Below are positions 33,973-44,126 of a stretch of DNA of 64,000 bases, piece by piece; the stretch's first letter is position 1; every line of letters begins with the position of its first letter. The notes under the pieces are model-generated. The model was not told where the DNA came from and made no database searches. It saw nothing but the letters and a program-made list of their open reading frames with translations. Source of the stretch: Juglans regia (lineage: Eukaryota > Streptophyta > Magnoliopsida > Fagales > Juglandaceae); the NCBI RefSeq assembly GCF_001411555.2, contig NC_049910.1, forward strand, positions 31,777,150-31,841,149. The letters are read 5' to 3'. Made by a program: the position numbers and the translations under genes.

Positions 33973-36900
33973 ACTGGAATATAGATTTGGGCGAGACTAT
34001 AAGAAGTATGCACAATGGGTGAAGTTTTTTATAGATTGCTCGCATAAGTGTTGACAGTCGAGGATTTATAAGATGTCCGTGCAAGAAGTGCAAAAATCTT
34101 AGTTCTTATAATTTGGTGGTAGTAGATGATCATTTATTTGTAAATGGAATTGATCCTAAATACTCACATTGGGTCTTACATGGCGAACCATTTATCAAAT
34201 GAGTTAGATTTAGCAGTCAAACAATCAAATGGAGGAGGGTAATGACATCAACATAGACGACATTAATGTGGATGATCCCGATGACAGTAATGATAATGGA
34301 GAGGATATGACTGAGATGTTAGGCAATCTGAGGGCAGAAATATTTGGGATGAGGGATGGAGAAGGAACATCTGCAGAATCATTTGAGGGAAATGATATTT
34401 TTGCATGAATGTGGGAGGATGCACAAAGAGAGTTGTACAAGGGGTGCACTCGTCATAGCAAGTTGTCTTTCATGGTGAGGTTGCTTCATATTAAGTCCAT
34501 TTGTCATATTCCTACCAAGGCCATCGGCATGTTGTTAGAATTATTTAAAGAGGCTCTTCCTGAGGATAATGTAGTACCCCGTAATTTTTATGAAGTGAAA
34601 CAATTGAAGCGAGGGCTAGGATTTGATTATAATATCCTCCACGCTTGTAAAAATGATTGTGTCCTCTACTGGCAGCAATATGCAGAATTTGACTCATGCC
34701 CAGTATGTCATGAGTCAAGATGGACATCTGATAAATGTAATGTACTCCAAAAAGTGTTAAGATATGATCCGTTGATTCCTCGATTTCAAAGATTGTTTAC
34801 GTCCCGGTTGACTGCCAAAGATATGTCTTGGCATCACACACAAAGAGTCCAAAATGAAACTTCCTCTCACATTCTGCAGATTCCTTACAATGGAAGAAAT
34901 TTGATGTCGAGTATCCATGGTTTGCTGAAGAACCTCGCAATGTACGTCTTGGTTTAGCAACGGACGGTTTTAATCCATTTGGCAACATGAAAACTTCTCA
35001 TTGTACTTAACCTGTCATATTAATGCCCTATAACTTGCCACCCTGTAAGTGTATGAATGATCTTTATTTTATGATGACTCTACTAATACTAGGACCAAAG
35101 TCAGCAGGGAATGAATTAGATGCATATCTGCAACCACTAATTACAGAGTTGAAAGAGTTGTGGGATCAGGGTGTCTGTACATATGATGCGGCCTCATCGG
35201 GGGAGTTTAAGAAGTATGCTGCAGTGATGTGGATAATAAATGATTTTTCCAACATATGGAAATCTGTCTAGGTGGAACACAAAAGGTAAAATGGCTTGTC
35301 CTGATTGCAATAAAGATACACAGTCTTAATAGTTGAGTCATGGTAGAAAATTATGTTTTATGTGATATCGTCGTTATTTACCACATGATCATAGATGGCG
35401 TTCAAATAGAGCGATGTTTGATGGAAGGGTTGAGCGCAGGGCATCACTGCCAGAGTTTTCTAGGAATGATATTTTTGCGCAATTGGGGGATGTTTCAGTA
35501 AACATATTTGGGAAAAATGCAAGGGTTCGAAAGAGAAAACGACAAGCAGTGGAGTTGAATTGGACAAAAAAAATTATTTTCTTTGAATTGTCACACTGGT
35601 CTACCTTAACACTGCGCCACAATTTAGATATTATGCACGTCGAGAAAAATATATGTGAGAATATATTGGGCACTCTGATGTCAATAAAAGGGAAAAAAAA
35701 GATACAGCTAACTCTCGTAAAGACTTAAAGGAGATGGAGATAAGACCGGAGTTACATTTGCAAGATAATGGGTCGTCAGCTTATATGCTCATCGGATAAT
35801 ATACACTTTCAAATGATGAGAGAAAGAAGTTTTGTGATTGGTTTATGAAAATCAAATTACCCGATGGCTATGCTTCAAACATGACAAGATGTGTTCGAAC
35901 ACATAATTGGAAGATAACTAGTATCAAAAGTCACGACTGTCATGTATTTCTACAGCATCTGTTGCCGGTTGGTGTGCGTGGAAACCTTACTCGAGATGTT
36001 CGTACAGCTTTCACACTATTTGGAGGATTTTTCAGAGACATTTGTAGTAGAACGTTAAAAGTTGATGCATTGTTAAAAATAGAAGCTGACATTGCAGTAA
36101 TATTGTGCAAATTGGAAAGTTTGTACCCGCTTTCATTCTTTGATGTAATAGTTCATTTGACTGTGCACCTACCTTGTGAGGCTTTAGTCGCTGGCCCAGT
36201 TCAGTATAGATGGATGTATCCTATTGAACGGTTTTTGGAAAAACTCAAGTGATCTGTGGGGAATAAATCTCGTCCAGAAGGTTCGATTGCAGAATCATAT
36301 ATTGATAATGAGTGACATACTTTTTGTTCAGTGTATTTTCGTGGGGCTGATACTAGATTTACAAGACCAGACCGAAATTATGAAGGTGGGCGAGAGATGA
36401 GAGTCGCATTAACATTTACTGTATTTTCCCAGATTGTGCGTCCCATAGGCTCACAAGGGGCTACGATCTATGTGGAAGAGAGTTTGAAAGAGTTCGATGG
36501 TATGTCTTGAATAACTGCGCAGAGATTGATCACTACTTGAGGTTAGTGATGATCCTCTATATCAATATTATATTTAAGTTTATGTATAATAATATAATAT
36601 AATTTCATACAAATTAAACATTCATATGAACATGCACAGAAAACATATACAACTACTTCACTCGAATGGTGTAATTGACGTAGAAAAGATGCACAAAGAG
36701 GAATTTGCCTCGTGGTTTGAACATACGGTATTACTGTTAATCCCCATTTTATAATACGAATCTCATACCACTAAACTCTACTTTTTTTTTCTATATAATA
36801 ATATTTATTGATATAGGTTGCATTGAAATATGGTAAAAATTTAGAGGAAATCTCACCAGAACTATATGCTCTAGCATGTGGTCCGTCCAGGCGGGCCATC

Positions 36901-37536
36901 CAGTACTCAGGATGTTTGGTGCGTGGATATAGATTTCATACAACTGATTGAGAACGATATATGAAAACTCAAAATTGTGGGGTTGTAGTCGAAGGAAGCA
37001 ATGGGGATGATAACATTGACTTCTACGGAATTATAGAAGATATCATAGCGTTAAAGCACGTGGGGGGATATATGGTCTGGTTGCTTAAATGTAATTGGTG
37101 GGATGTCTCAAATCATAGGTTGGGAGTGCGTAACAATGATTATTTTGTGAGTGTCAATACATCTCGCATATGGTATGAGGACGATCCTTTCATTCTCACT
37201 TGCCAAACGAATCAAGTTTTTTATTTAGATGATCCGGAATACAAAAACCAATAGAGAGTAGTGGAGAATTTTTCACCAAGAAATGTATACGATTACATTC
37301 CAGAGGCAAACGAACCACAAGAAGAAGTTGATAGTCCAGCAAATGAAGAAGCATATCAAGAAAATGAAGTAGGCATCAACCGCTTTATTAATCTAAGCCA
37401 ATATGATATGATCTCATTGCGTAGAGAAGATGTTCAACCAGAAATAATTGAGGGTGAAATATCGGAAGAAGATGAATCAACTGAAGTGTCTAGTGAGGAT
37501 GAGGGCGACTGGTCCAGCAAAATGAATAGTGAATGA
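33973..37536 (+). pseudogene. Copy 1 TNP2-type CACTA transposase (broken)
   Basis: TNP2-type proteins are the catalytic transposases of CACTA elements. Recognisable in order: YRFGRDYKKYAQW near the N-terminus (~33990); a transposase-associated domain with RCPCKKCKNL (~34073-34200); an acidic linker; and the TNP2 core (34409-35760) with LLHIKSICHI, ACKNDCVLYW, SCPVCHESRW and TAKDMSWHH. DUF4218-like sequence (~35845-36540, MYPIERFLEKLK) follows. After introns near 36541-36640 and 36728-36817 come the DUF4216-like part (36961-37254, LLKCNWWDVSN, FYLDDPEY) and an acidic tail ending at 37536. Breaks include an ATG-to-ATA change at the equivalent of copy 2's MSVDSRG, several frameshifts between 34957 and 35845, and stops at 36250 and 36313. 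The usual family length exceeds 700 residues. Confidence 0.92.
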
Positions 37537-37626
37537 ATTTCAAACATGAATTTTTGTAAGTAATATTAACATATAAAAGTTATGATGACGTTTATTTGAA
37601 TAACAATTTGTTACAATTTCAAATAG

Positions 37627-39184
37627 ATATGCCTCTCAAATGCAAAGCAGCACGTGTGTCATCCCCATCCATTACTGACTTCCCGTGTAGTTCACCTGTC
37701 ATGAATAGTGAGCCAACATCACCAGGCCCAGAATAAAGTATTTTATCAAATTAAATATCATATTTTATACTCAATTCAAGTAATATATCTATAAAATAAA
37801 TTAATTTAATTAAAAAGTTATGCTTTAATTACTGTATATATAGATGTTGTAAGCAAGCACCGAGGTAGAGACACTACGAGGGGTGTCTGCATAGAGAAAG
37901 TAAGGAAAGTTAATAAAATCAAGATTGATATTCCTGATGATCACACCGATGGCTCCGAAGATTCGGCAGCGTGGCTTGCTTCTTATGTTGATACACTTAC
38001 TCGCACGTATGCACTGATTGTTACATCCTCTTGGTCTAAAGTTCTCCAAGATGTGAAAGATCACATAAAAAACCGTTGTTTGGTAATAAGATACATCTCA
38101 AGCAACTAAGTATATAACATGTTACTTTCAAGTTATTTTATATTTATACTAATTGTTTATGATTTTTGAAAGGATGAGTTTGAGCTTAATTTTGGCTGAA
38201 GAGAAAATCGATTAATGGTTGAGGAACTGATGTCGAATGCATTTTGGAGGTAAAAAGGTCGATGTCATGCACATTATAAGAAGTTCAGTACTACAATATT
38301 GGCCCGCCAAAATCCATTCCAAGCAATTCCACTAAACTAATGGGAGAAGGTTTGTAATATATTTGAAGATCCTGCTTATCAGGTAATATCGCTGTTATCT
38401 TTTTTTAATAGTATATCACATATGTATTAAACATATAGACTAATATTTTTTTAGCAACTAAGTATTGTGAACAAAGCAAATAGATCAAATTTAAAGATAA
38501 ACCATCATGTAGGGTCTCGATCTTTTCATCGTGTCTAACAAAATGGTAAGTTATTTTAGTGCCCGTTAAATATTAACAAATAATACATATTTTCTAATTT
38601 AAGTTCTAATATAGATTTTCTTTTTGCAGAAAGAAGAAAGTCCCGCTGACTATGATTTGACCTAATTGTATGCTAAAATACATAAAAATTTTGATAGTGT
38701 TTGGGCCAGTCCCGAACCAGAGAAAAATTATGTAAGTTTAATTTTTTTAATTTCATTGTCACATAATATTTTTGTTACTTATACTAATTTAATGTTTTTG
38801 TTTTTGTAGGACAATATGATATCTCTTAAGGAAATTGCTGCGGATCCATTTGATGCGTCATCTGTCAATGATGCTCAGATCTTGTCTCAAGTTCTTGGAT
38901 CACGTTCTGGATATTTGAGGTGCTTAGGACGTTGCGTAAAACCATCATCATCATCATCATCATCCTATTCTCGAGCTAGATCGAATGATGACAAGACTAA
39001 GGAATTAGAGGAAGCAGCACTTGAGATAGAACGATTGAGGTCCAAGGAAAAATAGTTGTTGACCGGATTAGATCAAATAGCAGATTTGGAGGCGAGATTA
39101 GAAGAGCGGATGCAGTTGAATAACCAAAAAATGTATGAACAATTCCAGTCAATGATGTCCCAAAACTCTATGCCACCGCCATAG
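37627..39184 (+). pseudogene. Copy 1 second CACTA gene, Ptta/En/Spm-type (Transposase_24-like), broken
   Basis: Exons can be followed as 37627-~37735 (MPLKCKAARVSSPSITDFP), ~37843-38080 (RGRDTTRGVCIEKVRK..., DSAAWLASYVDTLTRTY), ~38172-38382 (CHAHYKKF..., NPFQAIP), ~38453-38545 (NKANRSNLKINHHVGSRSF), ~38630-38731 and 38810-39184. The NRS-K-x-HH-x-GSRSF signature and the coiled-coil C-terminus (KTKELEEAALEIERLRSKEK) are those of the plant Ptta/En/Spm transposase family (PF03004 as I recall), the likely DNA-binding partner of the TNP2 enzyme. A TAA near 37734, stops in the third exon, and a TAG in the coiled coil (39052-39054, where copy 2 has GAG) disable it. Confidence 0.85.
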
Positions 39185-39309
39185 TCTTCTAATTTATCTT
39201 TTTTTTCATTGCATTTATATTATGGTGTTCCAAAATATTTGAACAATTGATGTTTGAATTACAAATTGTGTAATATTAGTATGGTATTTTTAATTAACTT
39301 CTAATCTGT

Positions 39310-39785
39310 ATGATTAATACAGTTCGAACTGTAGATAACCAGTTCAAATGGTAAATTACCATTTGTAATTACATTCGAACCAAAACAGACTCATTCGAAT
39401 AAAAATGAACCCATTCAAACGACAAAAGAGAAATACGGACATTCGAACAATAAATTATTTGTTCAAACAACATTTACGTGCAAAACCCTGTTCGAACGGA
39501 TATAATTTCCGAAAATAAAATTTATGTTCGAACATACATAATTTTTATTCGAACACTAGTAATTTGAAAGATTTATTAGTTTGAGCGCATAGAATCTATT
39601 CGAACACTCCGTTCATTCGTACATGATCAAATACGGACATTAGTTCGAATGAATATTTCATATTGTTCGAATTGACATCTCGGTTCGAACGGAGAAATAT
39701 TTCATTCGAACAATATATTGAGACGAAATCGGTTTGTCTAAAAAAAAAAATTATTCCTTCGAACGGTTTCGACTGGATCCACCCA
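39310..39785. repeat. Copy 1 right subterminal TTCGAA-motif array
   Basis: More than a dozen TTCGAAC-type words with TTTGAA/TTCAAA decayed forms, followed by AAATTTCGTCTC-type words that also occur in the left end. Confidence 0.75.
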
Positions 39786-39971
39786 ATTTCGTCTCTAAAA
39801 ATGATTTTTTAAGACGAATTTTGACTTTCATCTCCAAAAACTTTTTGAGACGGTCTTTCAAAGAAAAATTTGGTATGAAATTTTTTCATCTCCAAATATA
39901 ATTTGGGATGAAAATTGTGTTTTTTGAAACAAAATTTTTTGTCTCAAAAAACACAATCTCTTGTAGTGAGT

Positions 39972-40466
39972 TGGACAATATAATATAATTTATAGTGCAA
40001 ATTAAAAATATTAAAAAAAGGCGTACATGATATTTTGATATTAATGTAACATATCATTTCTGTTTTCCGGGCATTTATTTTTATAATATATATACATTTA
40101 TTTATAATTGTGGTCCCTAACTTCTCACTTGTGTGAGCAGTCATCCATCCGCATGCACAAGCACTAATAAAAGTGTTAACACATTCATTTGTTATTGAGT
40201 AATGCTAGAGAAAAGCCACTATAGCAGTGCACACTTTGCACTCACTGCGTGGTTGCTTCTAGTTGATTGTTCCCAACACTCACTTGGGGAGATGTGTGGT
40301 CTACATGATGCCACATCATGTGTGCAAAATGGATGCTCCCAATAAACACTTCTATCTATATTTATTCTTTGTTATTTTAGTAACTAATTGATATACTGCT
40401 TGATTATGGTGACGATATCTATTCTTCTTTCACAAGAAAAGCCTGTTGGAAGCCAGAAGTGTGCAT
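39972..40466. other. Non-coding interval
   Basis: AT-rich on the left, with a more balanced stretch at 40195-40345 that may be a small repeat. No gene is seen. Confidence 0.45.
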
Positions 40467-41112
40467 ATACCGATACTTGTGGGGGTGGTGGTGTCATTCG
40501 AAACCATCATGGGGATGTCAAGAGTGCCTTTTCAGATTACTTTGGGGATCAAAGGCACTAATAATGAAGTTGAGCAGTAGGCGTTACTTCAACAAGTCCG
40601 TTTATGCAAGGAGTTGGGCTGCCAGTCGGTGATTCTTGAATGCGACTCGAAAGTAGTGGTGGATTGGTTGACAAGCAAAAAATGTAATGTCTGGTATCTT
40701 TTGGATTTCTGGGAGGAGCTTATGTGGGTTTTGGAAGGGATATCTTATGAAGTGGTGCATCAATTCCATGAAGGAAACAAAGCAGCAGATTTATTAGCAC
40801 ATTGGGGTGAAGATGGTCTGGTATGCATGTGGGGGGGTGAATGAGAATTTGTCTACAAATTTGCGTGGAATCCTGCGAATGGAAAAGCTGGGTTTCCCGA
40901 GCTTTCAGAAATAGTTTGTGTAGCTGTTTATGTTTTTCTCTAGCTTTATTTTTTGGTTCTTAGGCGTTGTCTTTCTTGATTTTTCATATGGGGTTTTTTC
41001 TTTGTTGGGTCATTGTTCCACGGGTTTTCCTCCACCTTAGTGAGGCTTGATTAATAAAGAATAAGCCTTGTGGGTTCTTTATTTTTTATTTTATAAAAAT
41101 AAAAAATAAAAA
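40467..41112 (+). mobile_element. 5'-truncated LINE (RNase H domain and 3' tail)
   Basis: The protein part reads YTDTCGGGGVIRN at the start, then after two stops (~40559) VEQ-ALLQQVRLCKELGC and VILECDSKVVVDWLTSKK, ending near 40844. These are motifs of the RNase H domain at the end of plant L1-type LINE polyproteins. The 3' tail has GGCTTGATTAATAAA-like sequence and ends in an A/T-rich run. The flanks AGCCAGAAGTGTGCATATAC (40451-40470) and AGCTAGAAGTGTGCATGTAT (41113-41132) are near-identical, the target duplication left by LINE insertion. The copy was truncated at its 5' end on insertion and is dead. Confidence 0.75.
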
Positions 41113-41132
41113 AGCTAGAAGTGTGCATGTAT

Positions 41133-41160
41133 ACACACACACACATATATATATATATAT
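41133..41160. repeat. (CA)n-(TA)n microsatellite
   Basis: The run directly follows the LINE target duplication. Confidence 0.9.
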
Positions 41161-41474
41161 TCATCCATTAATATTTTTAAAAAATAATTAAGGACATAAT
41201 GACATTCTGAATCATATATACCTATCTTAATGTCATATATCCACTAATTTCAAAGAACGTGACTTCTCTACACGGGAATCATCATGTGATTCGTCACGTA
41301 CTATATTAATTAGTTGATGATGATAATCATGTCGTGGAGAAAGATCATTGTTTTGTGGTCGGAATTAATACTTAATTTGGCGTGCAGAAACTAGTAATAT
41401 GGGTATTATTTTTTTAGCTCCCTAGCCTCTTGTTTTGATTCTCCAATCATTTGCGTATTTCCTCAATCATTTAG

Positions 41475-42087
41475 TGTTGTGAAATGTTGTGCAAAACACA
41501 CACACCAATGATGGCAAATAAAGTAAAAGCAATCACAATCAAGCACACAACACACAATGTACATGGTTCGCCAAATTGCCTAAATCCATAGAGTTACAGA
41601 AATCTTATTAACAGAGGAGATTACAATCAGTCAATCTCAGCTCACACTCTCTAAGACTTTTTGCTCTCTCACACAATATACACTCACTAGACAATTGTTT
41701 TCTCTAAAAATATGCTGAAAGTCGTCCAACACAAGTCAAATATGAAAAATATTTAGCTAATGACGCTGGAAACATTAATTGGCAAAATATGCGTTCTTCG
41801 CTCGAGCAGTGTGTCGAGCGCGCCTCGAGCGAACAGCCAAATCAACATTGACTCGAGCGAGGTGTCGAGTGGGACTCGAGCGAACACTAAAGTTTATGTC
41901 TCGCTCGAGCTCATTGCCGAGCGGTACTCAAGTGAACTCATTGGTTGACTTTCACTTGATCCCACTGTCGAGCTTCGCCATGTGAGTTTGCTCGAGCGCA
42001 TGTCGAGTGTGCAGCGAGCGCACATCAAGTAAACATTTTTTTTCTCAATTTTTGGCTCCAAAACCAGTCTCCATATTCACCCCAACA
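41475..42087 (-). repeat. 3' LTR of Copia element, with CTCGAGC-type internal repeats
   Basis: Between ~41795 and 42025 the LTR carries many GCTCGAGCG, TGTCGAGCG and ACTCGAGCGAAC words. These are palindromic-core repeats in the promoter-proximal part of the LTR. Confidence 0.9.
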
Positions 42088-42416
42088 ATCTCCCACTTGG
42101 AGACTGGGTCTCCACATGCCAGCCACTGTTTCCAGCCAAGCCCTATCATCTTTGCAGCTCATTACTCCAGTCTTCAAGCCAGAAGACGCACTGAAGTCAG
42201 GTCCAACTTCAGTTTTCCGTGTAAATCGCCCTTAGTCAGCACATCCACAGGCTGACTCACAACTTCCACTACACTAGGAGTATCCGGTCTTGAACCAATC
42301 TTGACAACCTTAGCCAACTTTCCCAGGCTTTCATGAGGAATGACAAAACTGACTCTTTTTGGCTTCCTCATATGTTTCATGCGATCAAGCCTGCTTTTTT
42401 GTACTCTTATATTTCC

Positions 42417-43341
42417 CTACACATTACTGGACCCTGATGCTAAATACAAAGAGTTAGATATCTTACCATGCACTAGAACCAGCACACATTTAGTGATCTT
42501 CCAAGCTCCTCCAGAGAATGCTACTGCAAAATCATTGTCATCAAACTGTCTCATAGAGATCAAGTTTTTCTTCAGATTTGGAACAAATCTGACTTGCTGT
42601 AAAGTCCAGACACCCCTGTTTGGAAGTATGATGTGCACATCACCCACTCTCACTACATCCAGTGCCTCTCCATCAGCCGCATACATTTTACTAAAACCAC
42701 CAGCAACATAATTCTACATGATTTCTAATATGAGGAGCAATGGAATGAAGCCCCTAAAACCAACACCCAATCGCCAATCAGACTATGCACCACAAGAAGT
42801 AAGGCATCATGAATTGCTTTTGCCATTACGTTCACAGCATCATCCTCAGTACTTTCTTGATTCCTTCAGTTTCTCTTGATGTGGCCCAGCTTGCAACAGA
42901 ATCAACGCTCTTATCTCATCATCAAACTCAGTCTCTACAGAAGACAGTTGAATTGTGATCGTATTGAATTCATTCAAGTGTTGGGCTACAGACATACCTT
43001 CCGACATCTTTAGATTGAACAATTTCTTCATCAAGTACATTTTATTGTTCGCAGATGGCTTTTCATACATACCTGACAAAGTCGTAATGAGATCCACCGT
43101 GGTTCTCTCCTTACTGACATTGTGCCACTGTTCTGGACAAGGTCAGCCGAATAAGCCCCAGAACCTGTCGATCTAATAGGATCCACTTGGCATCATCCAT
43201 GCTCTCCAGCTTCTTTCCCAACAATGGAAGGTGAAGCCTCTTCCCATAGAGATAATCCTCGATCTGGGTCTTCCAGTACCCAAAATCAGTGTCGTCAAAC
43301 TTTTCGATCCCGGGTGCAATCACTTTATCTCCAACCATCAT
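42417..43341 (-). pseudogene. Copia gag and gag-pre-integrase remnant
   Basis: On the minus strand, 43341-43111 begins MMVGDKVIAPGIEKFDDTDF and reads WKTQIEDYLYGKRLHLPLLG, the start of Copia gag. 43097-42846 continues in another frame with LYMKK-like sequence (KMYLMKKLFNLKMSEGMSVA) and QHLNEFNTI, the UBN2-type gag core. After a gap, 42686-42417 reads MYAADGEALDVVRVGDVHII and VRFVPNLKKNLISMRQFDD, the segment between protease and integrase in Copia polyproteins. Frameshifts separate the parts, and everything after this point (integrase, reverse transcriptase, RNase H) is absent. Confidence 0.88.
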
Positions 43342-43377
43342 TCTCCTTCAGATCCGACCTTAACTCTTGATACCAAT

Positions 43378-43983
43378 TGTTGTGAAATGTTGTGCAAAAC
43401 ACACATACCAACGATGGAAAATAAAGTAAAAGTAATCACTATCAAGTACACAACTCACAATATACGTGATTCAGCAAATTTTCTACGTCCACAAAGCTAT
43501 AGAAATCTTATTAACAGAGGAGATTACAATCACTCAATCTCAACTCACACTCTCTAGGGCTTTTTGCTCTCTCACACAATATACACTCACTAGACAATTG
43601 TTATCTCTCAAAATATGCTGAAAGTCGTCCAATACAAGTCAAATATGACAAATATATAGCAAACAGCGTTGGAAATCCTAATTGACAAAATCTGCGTTCT
43701 TCGCTCGAGCGACGCATCGAGCATGCCTCAAGCGAACAACCAAATCAACATTGGCTCAAGCGGGGTGTCGAGCGGGACTCGAGCGAATATTAGGATTTGT
43801 GTCTCACTCGAGCTCACTGTCGAGCAATACTCATGCGAACTCACAGGTTGAGCTTCGCTCGAGCCCACTGTCGAGCACACATCGAGCGAACTCACGATTT
43901 GAGTTTCGCTCGAGCGCATGTCCAGCAAACACTTTTTTTCTCAATTTTCAACTTCAAAACCAATCTCCACATTCACCCCAACA
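43378..43983 (-). repeat. 5' LTR of Copia element
   Basis: It has the same ends as the 3' LTR and the same CTCGAGC-type repeat block at about 43705-43925. The minus-strand primer site TTGGTATCAAGAG follows at about 43365-43378. Confidence 0.9.
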
Positions 43984-43988
43984 TTTAG

Positions 43989-44086
43989 TAGGATAGTAGG
44001 AATGGTAAAATGAGAATTGAAGTACACCATTTTTAAGCCTCAAAGACGAACGGCACCGGTTGCCTCATCACATAATTCAAAATGCC

Positions 44087-44126
<40 letters not shown>

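Larger units (their letters stand above)
28417..39968 (+). mobile_element. CACTA (En/Spm) transposon, copy 1, coding but degraded
   Basis: The left end starts CACTAAAAGAAATTTGAC; the right end in reverse reads CACTACAAGAGATTGTG. The 3 bp flanks are AGT on both sides (28414-28416 and 39969-39971). Inside, from left to right, are a subterminal TTCGAA-motif array, a minus-strand gene (29130-30124), a motif array, an AT-rich minisatellite spacer, another motif array, and a plus-strand leader. The plus-strand TNP2-type transposase gene (33973-37536), the Ptta/En/Spm-type second gene (37627-39184) and the right subterminal array follow. The 11.55 kb length and gene set are those of an autonomous CACTA element, but stops and frameshifts disable it. 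Copy 2 at 51185-61877 has the same order. Confidence 0.93.
41475..43983 (-). mobile_element. Internally deleted Copia element (minus strand)
   Basis: Two LTRs (43378-43983 as 5' LTR, 41475-42087 as 3' LTR) bound a 1.29 kb interior. The 5 bp flanks are TTTAG on both sides (41470-41474 and 43984-43988). On the minus strand the LTR starts TGTTGGGGTGAAT and ends CACAACA. A primer site TTGGTATCAAGAG follows the 5' LTR, and a polypurine tract GTGGGAGATT precedes the 3' LTR. The interior keeps gag and part of the gag-pre-integrase/protease segment; reverse transcriptase, RNase H and integrase are missing. The LTRs differ more than those of the chromovirus by eye, suggesting an older insertion. Confidence 0.92.

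Noticed and set aside
40195..40345. Balanced-composition segment that might be a tRNA or miRNA gene
   Set aside because: No cloverleaf or convincing long hairpin could be drawn by eye.
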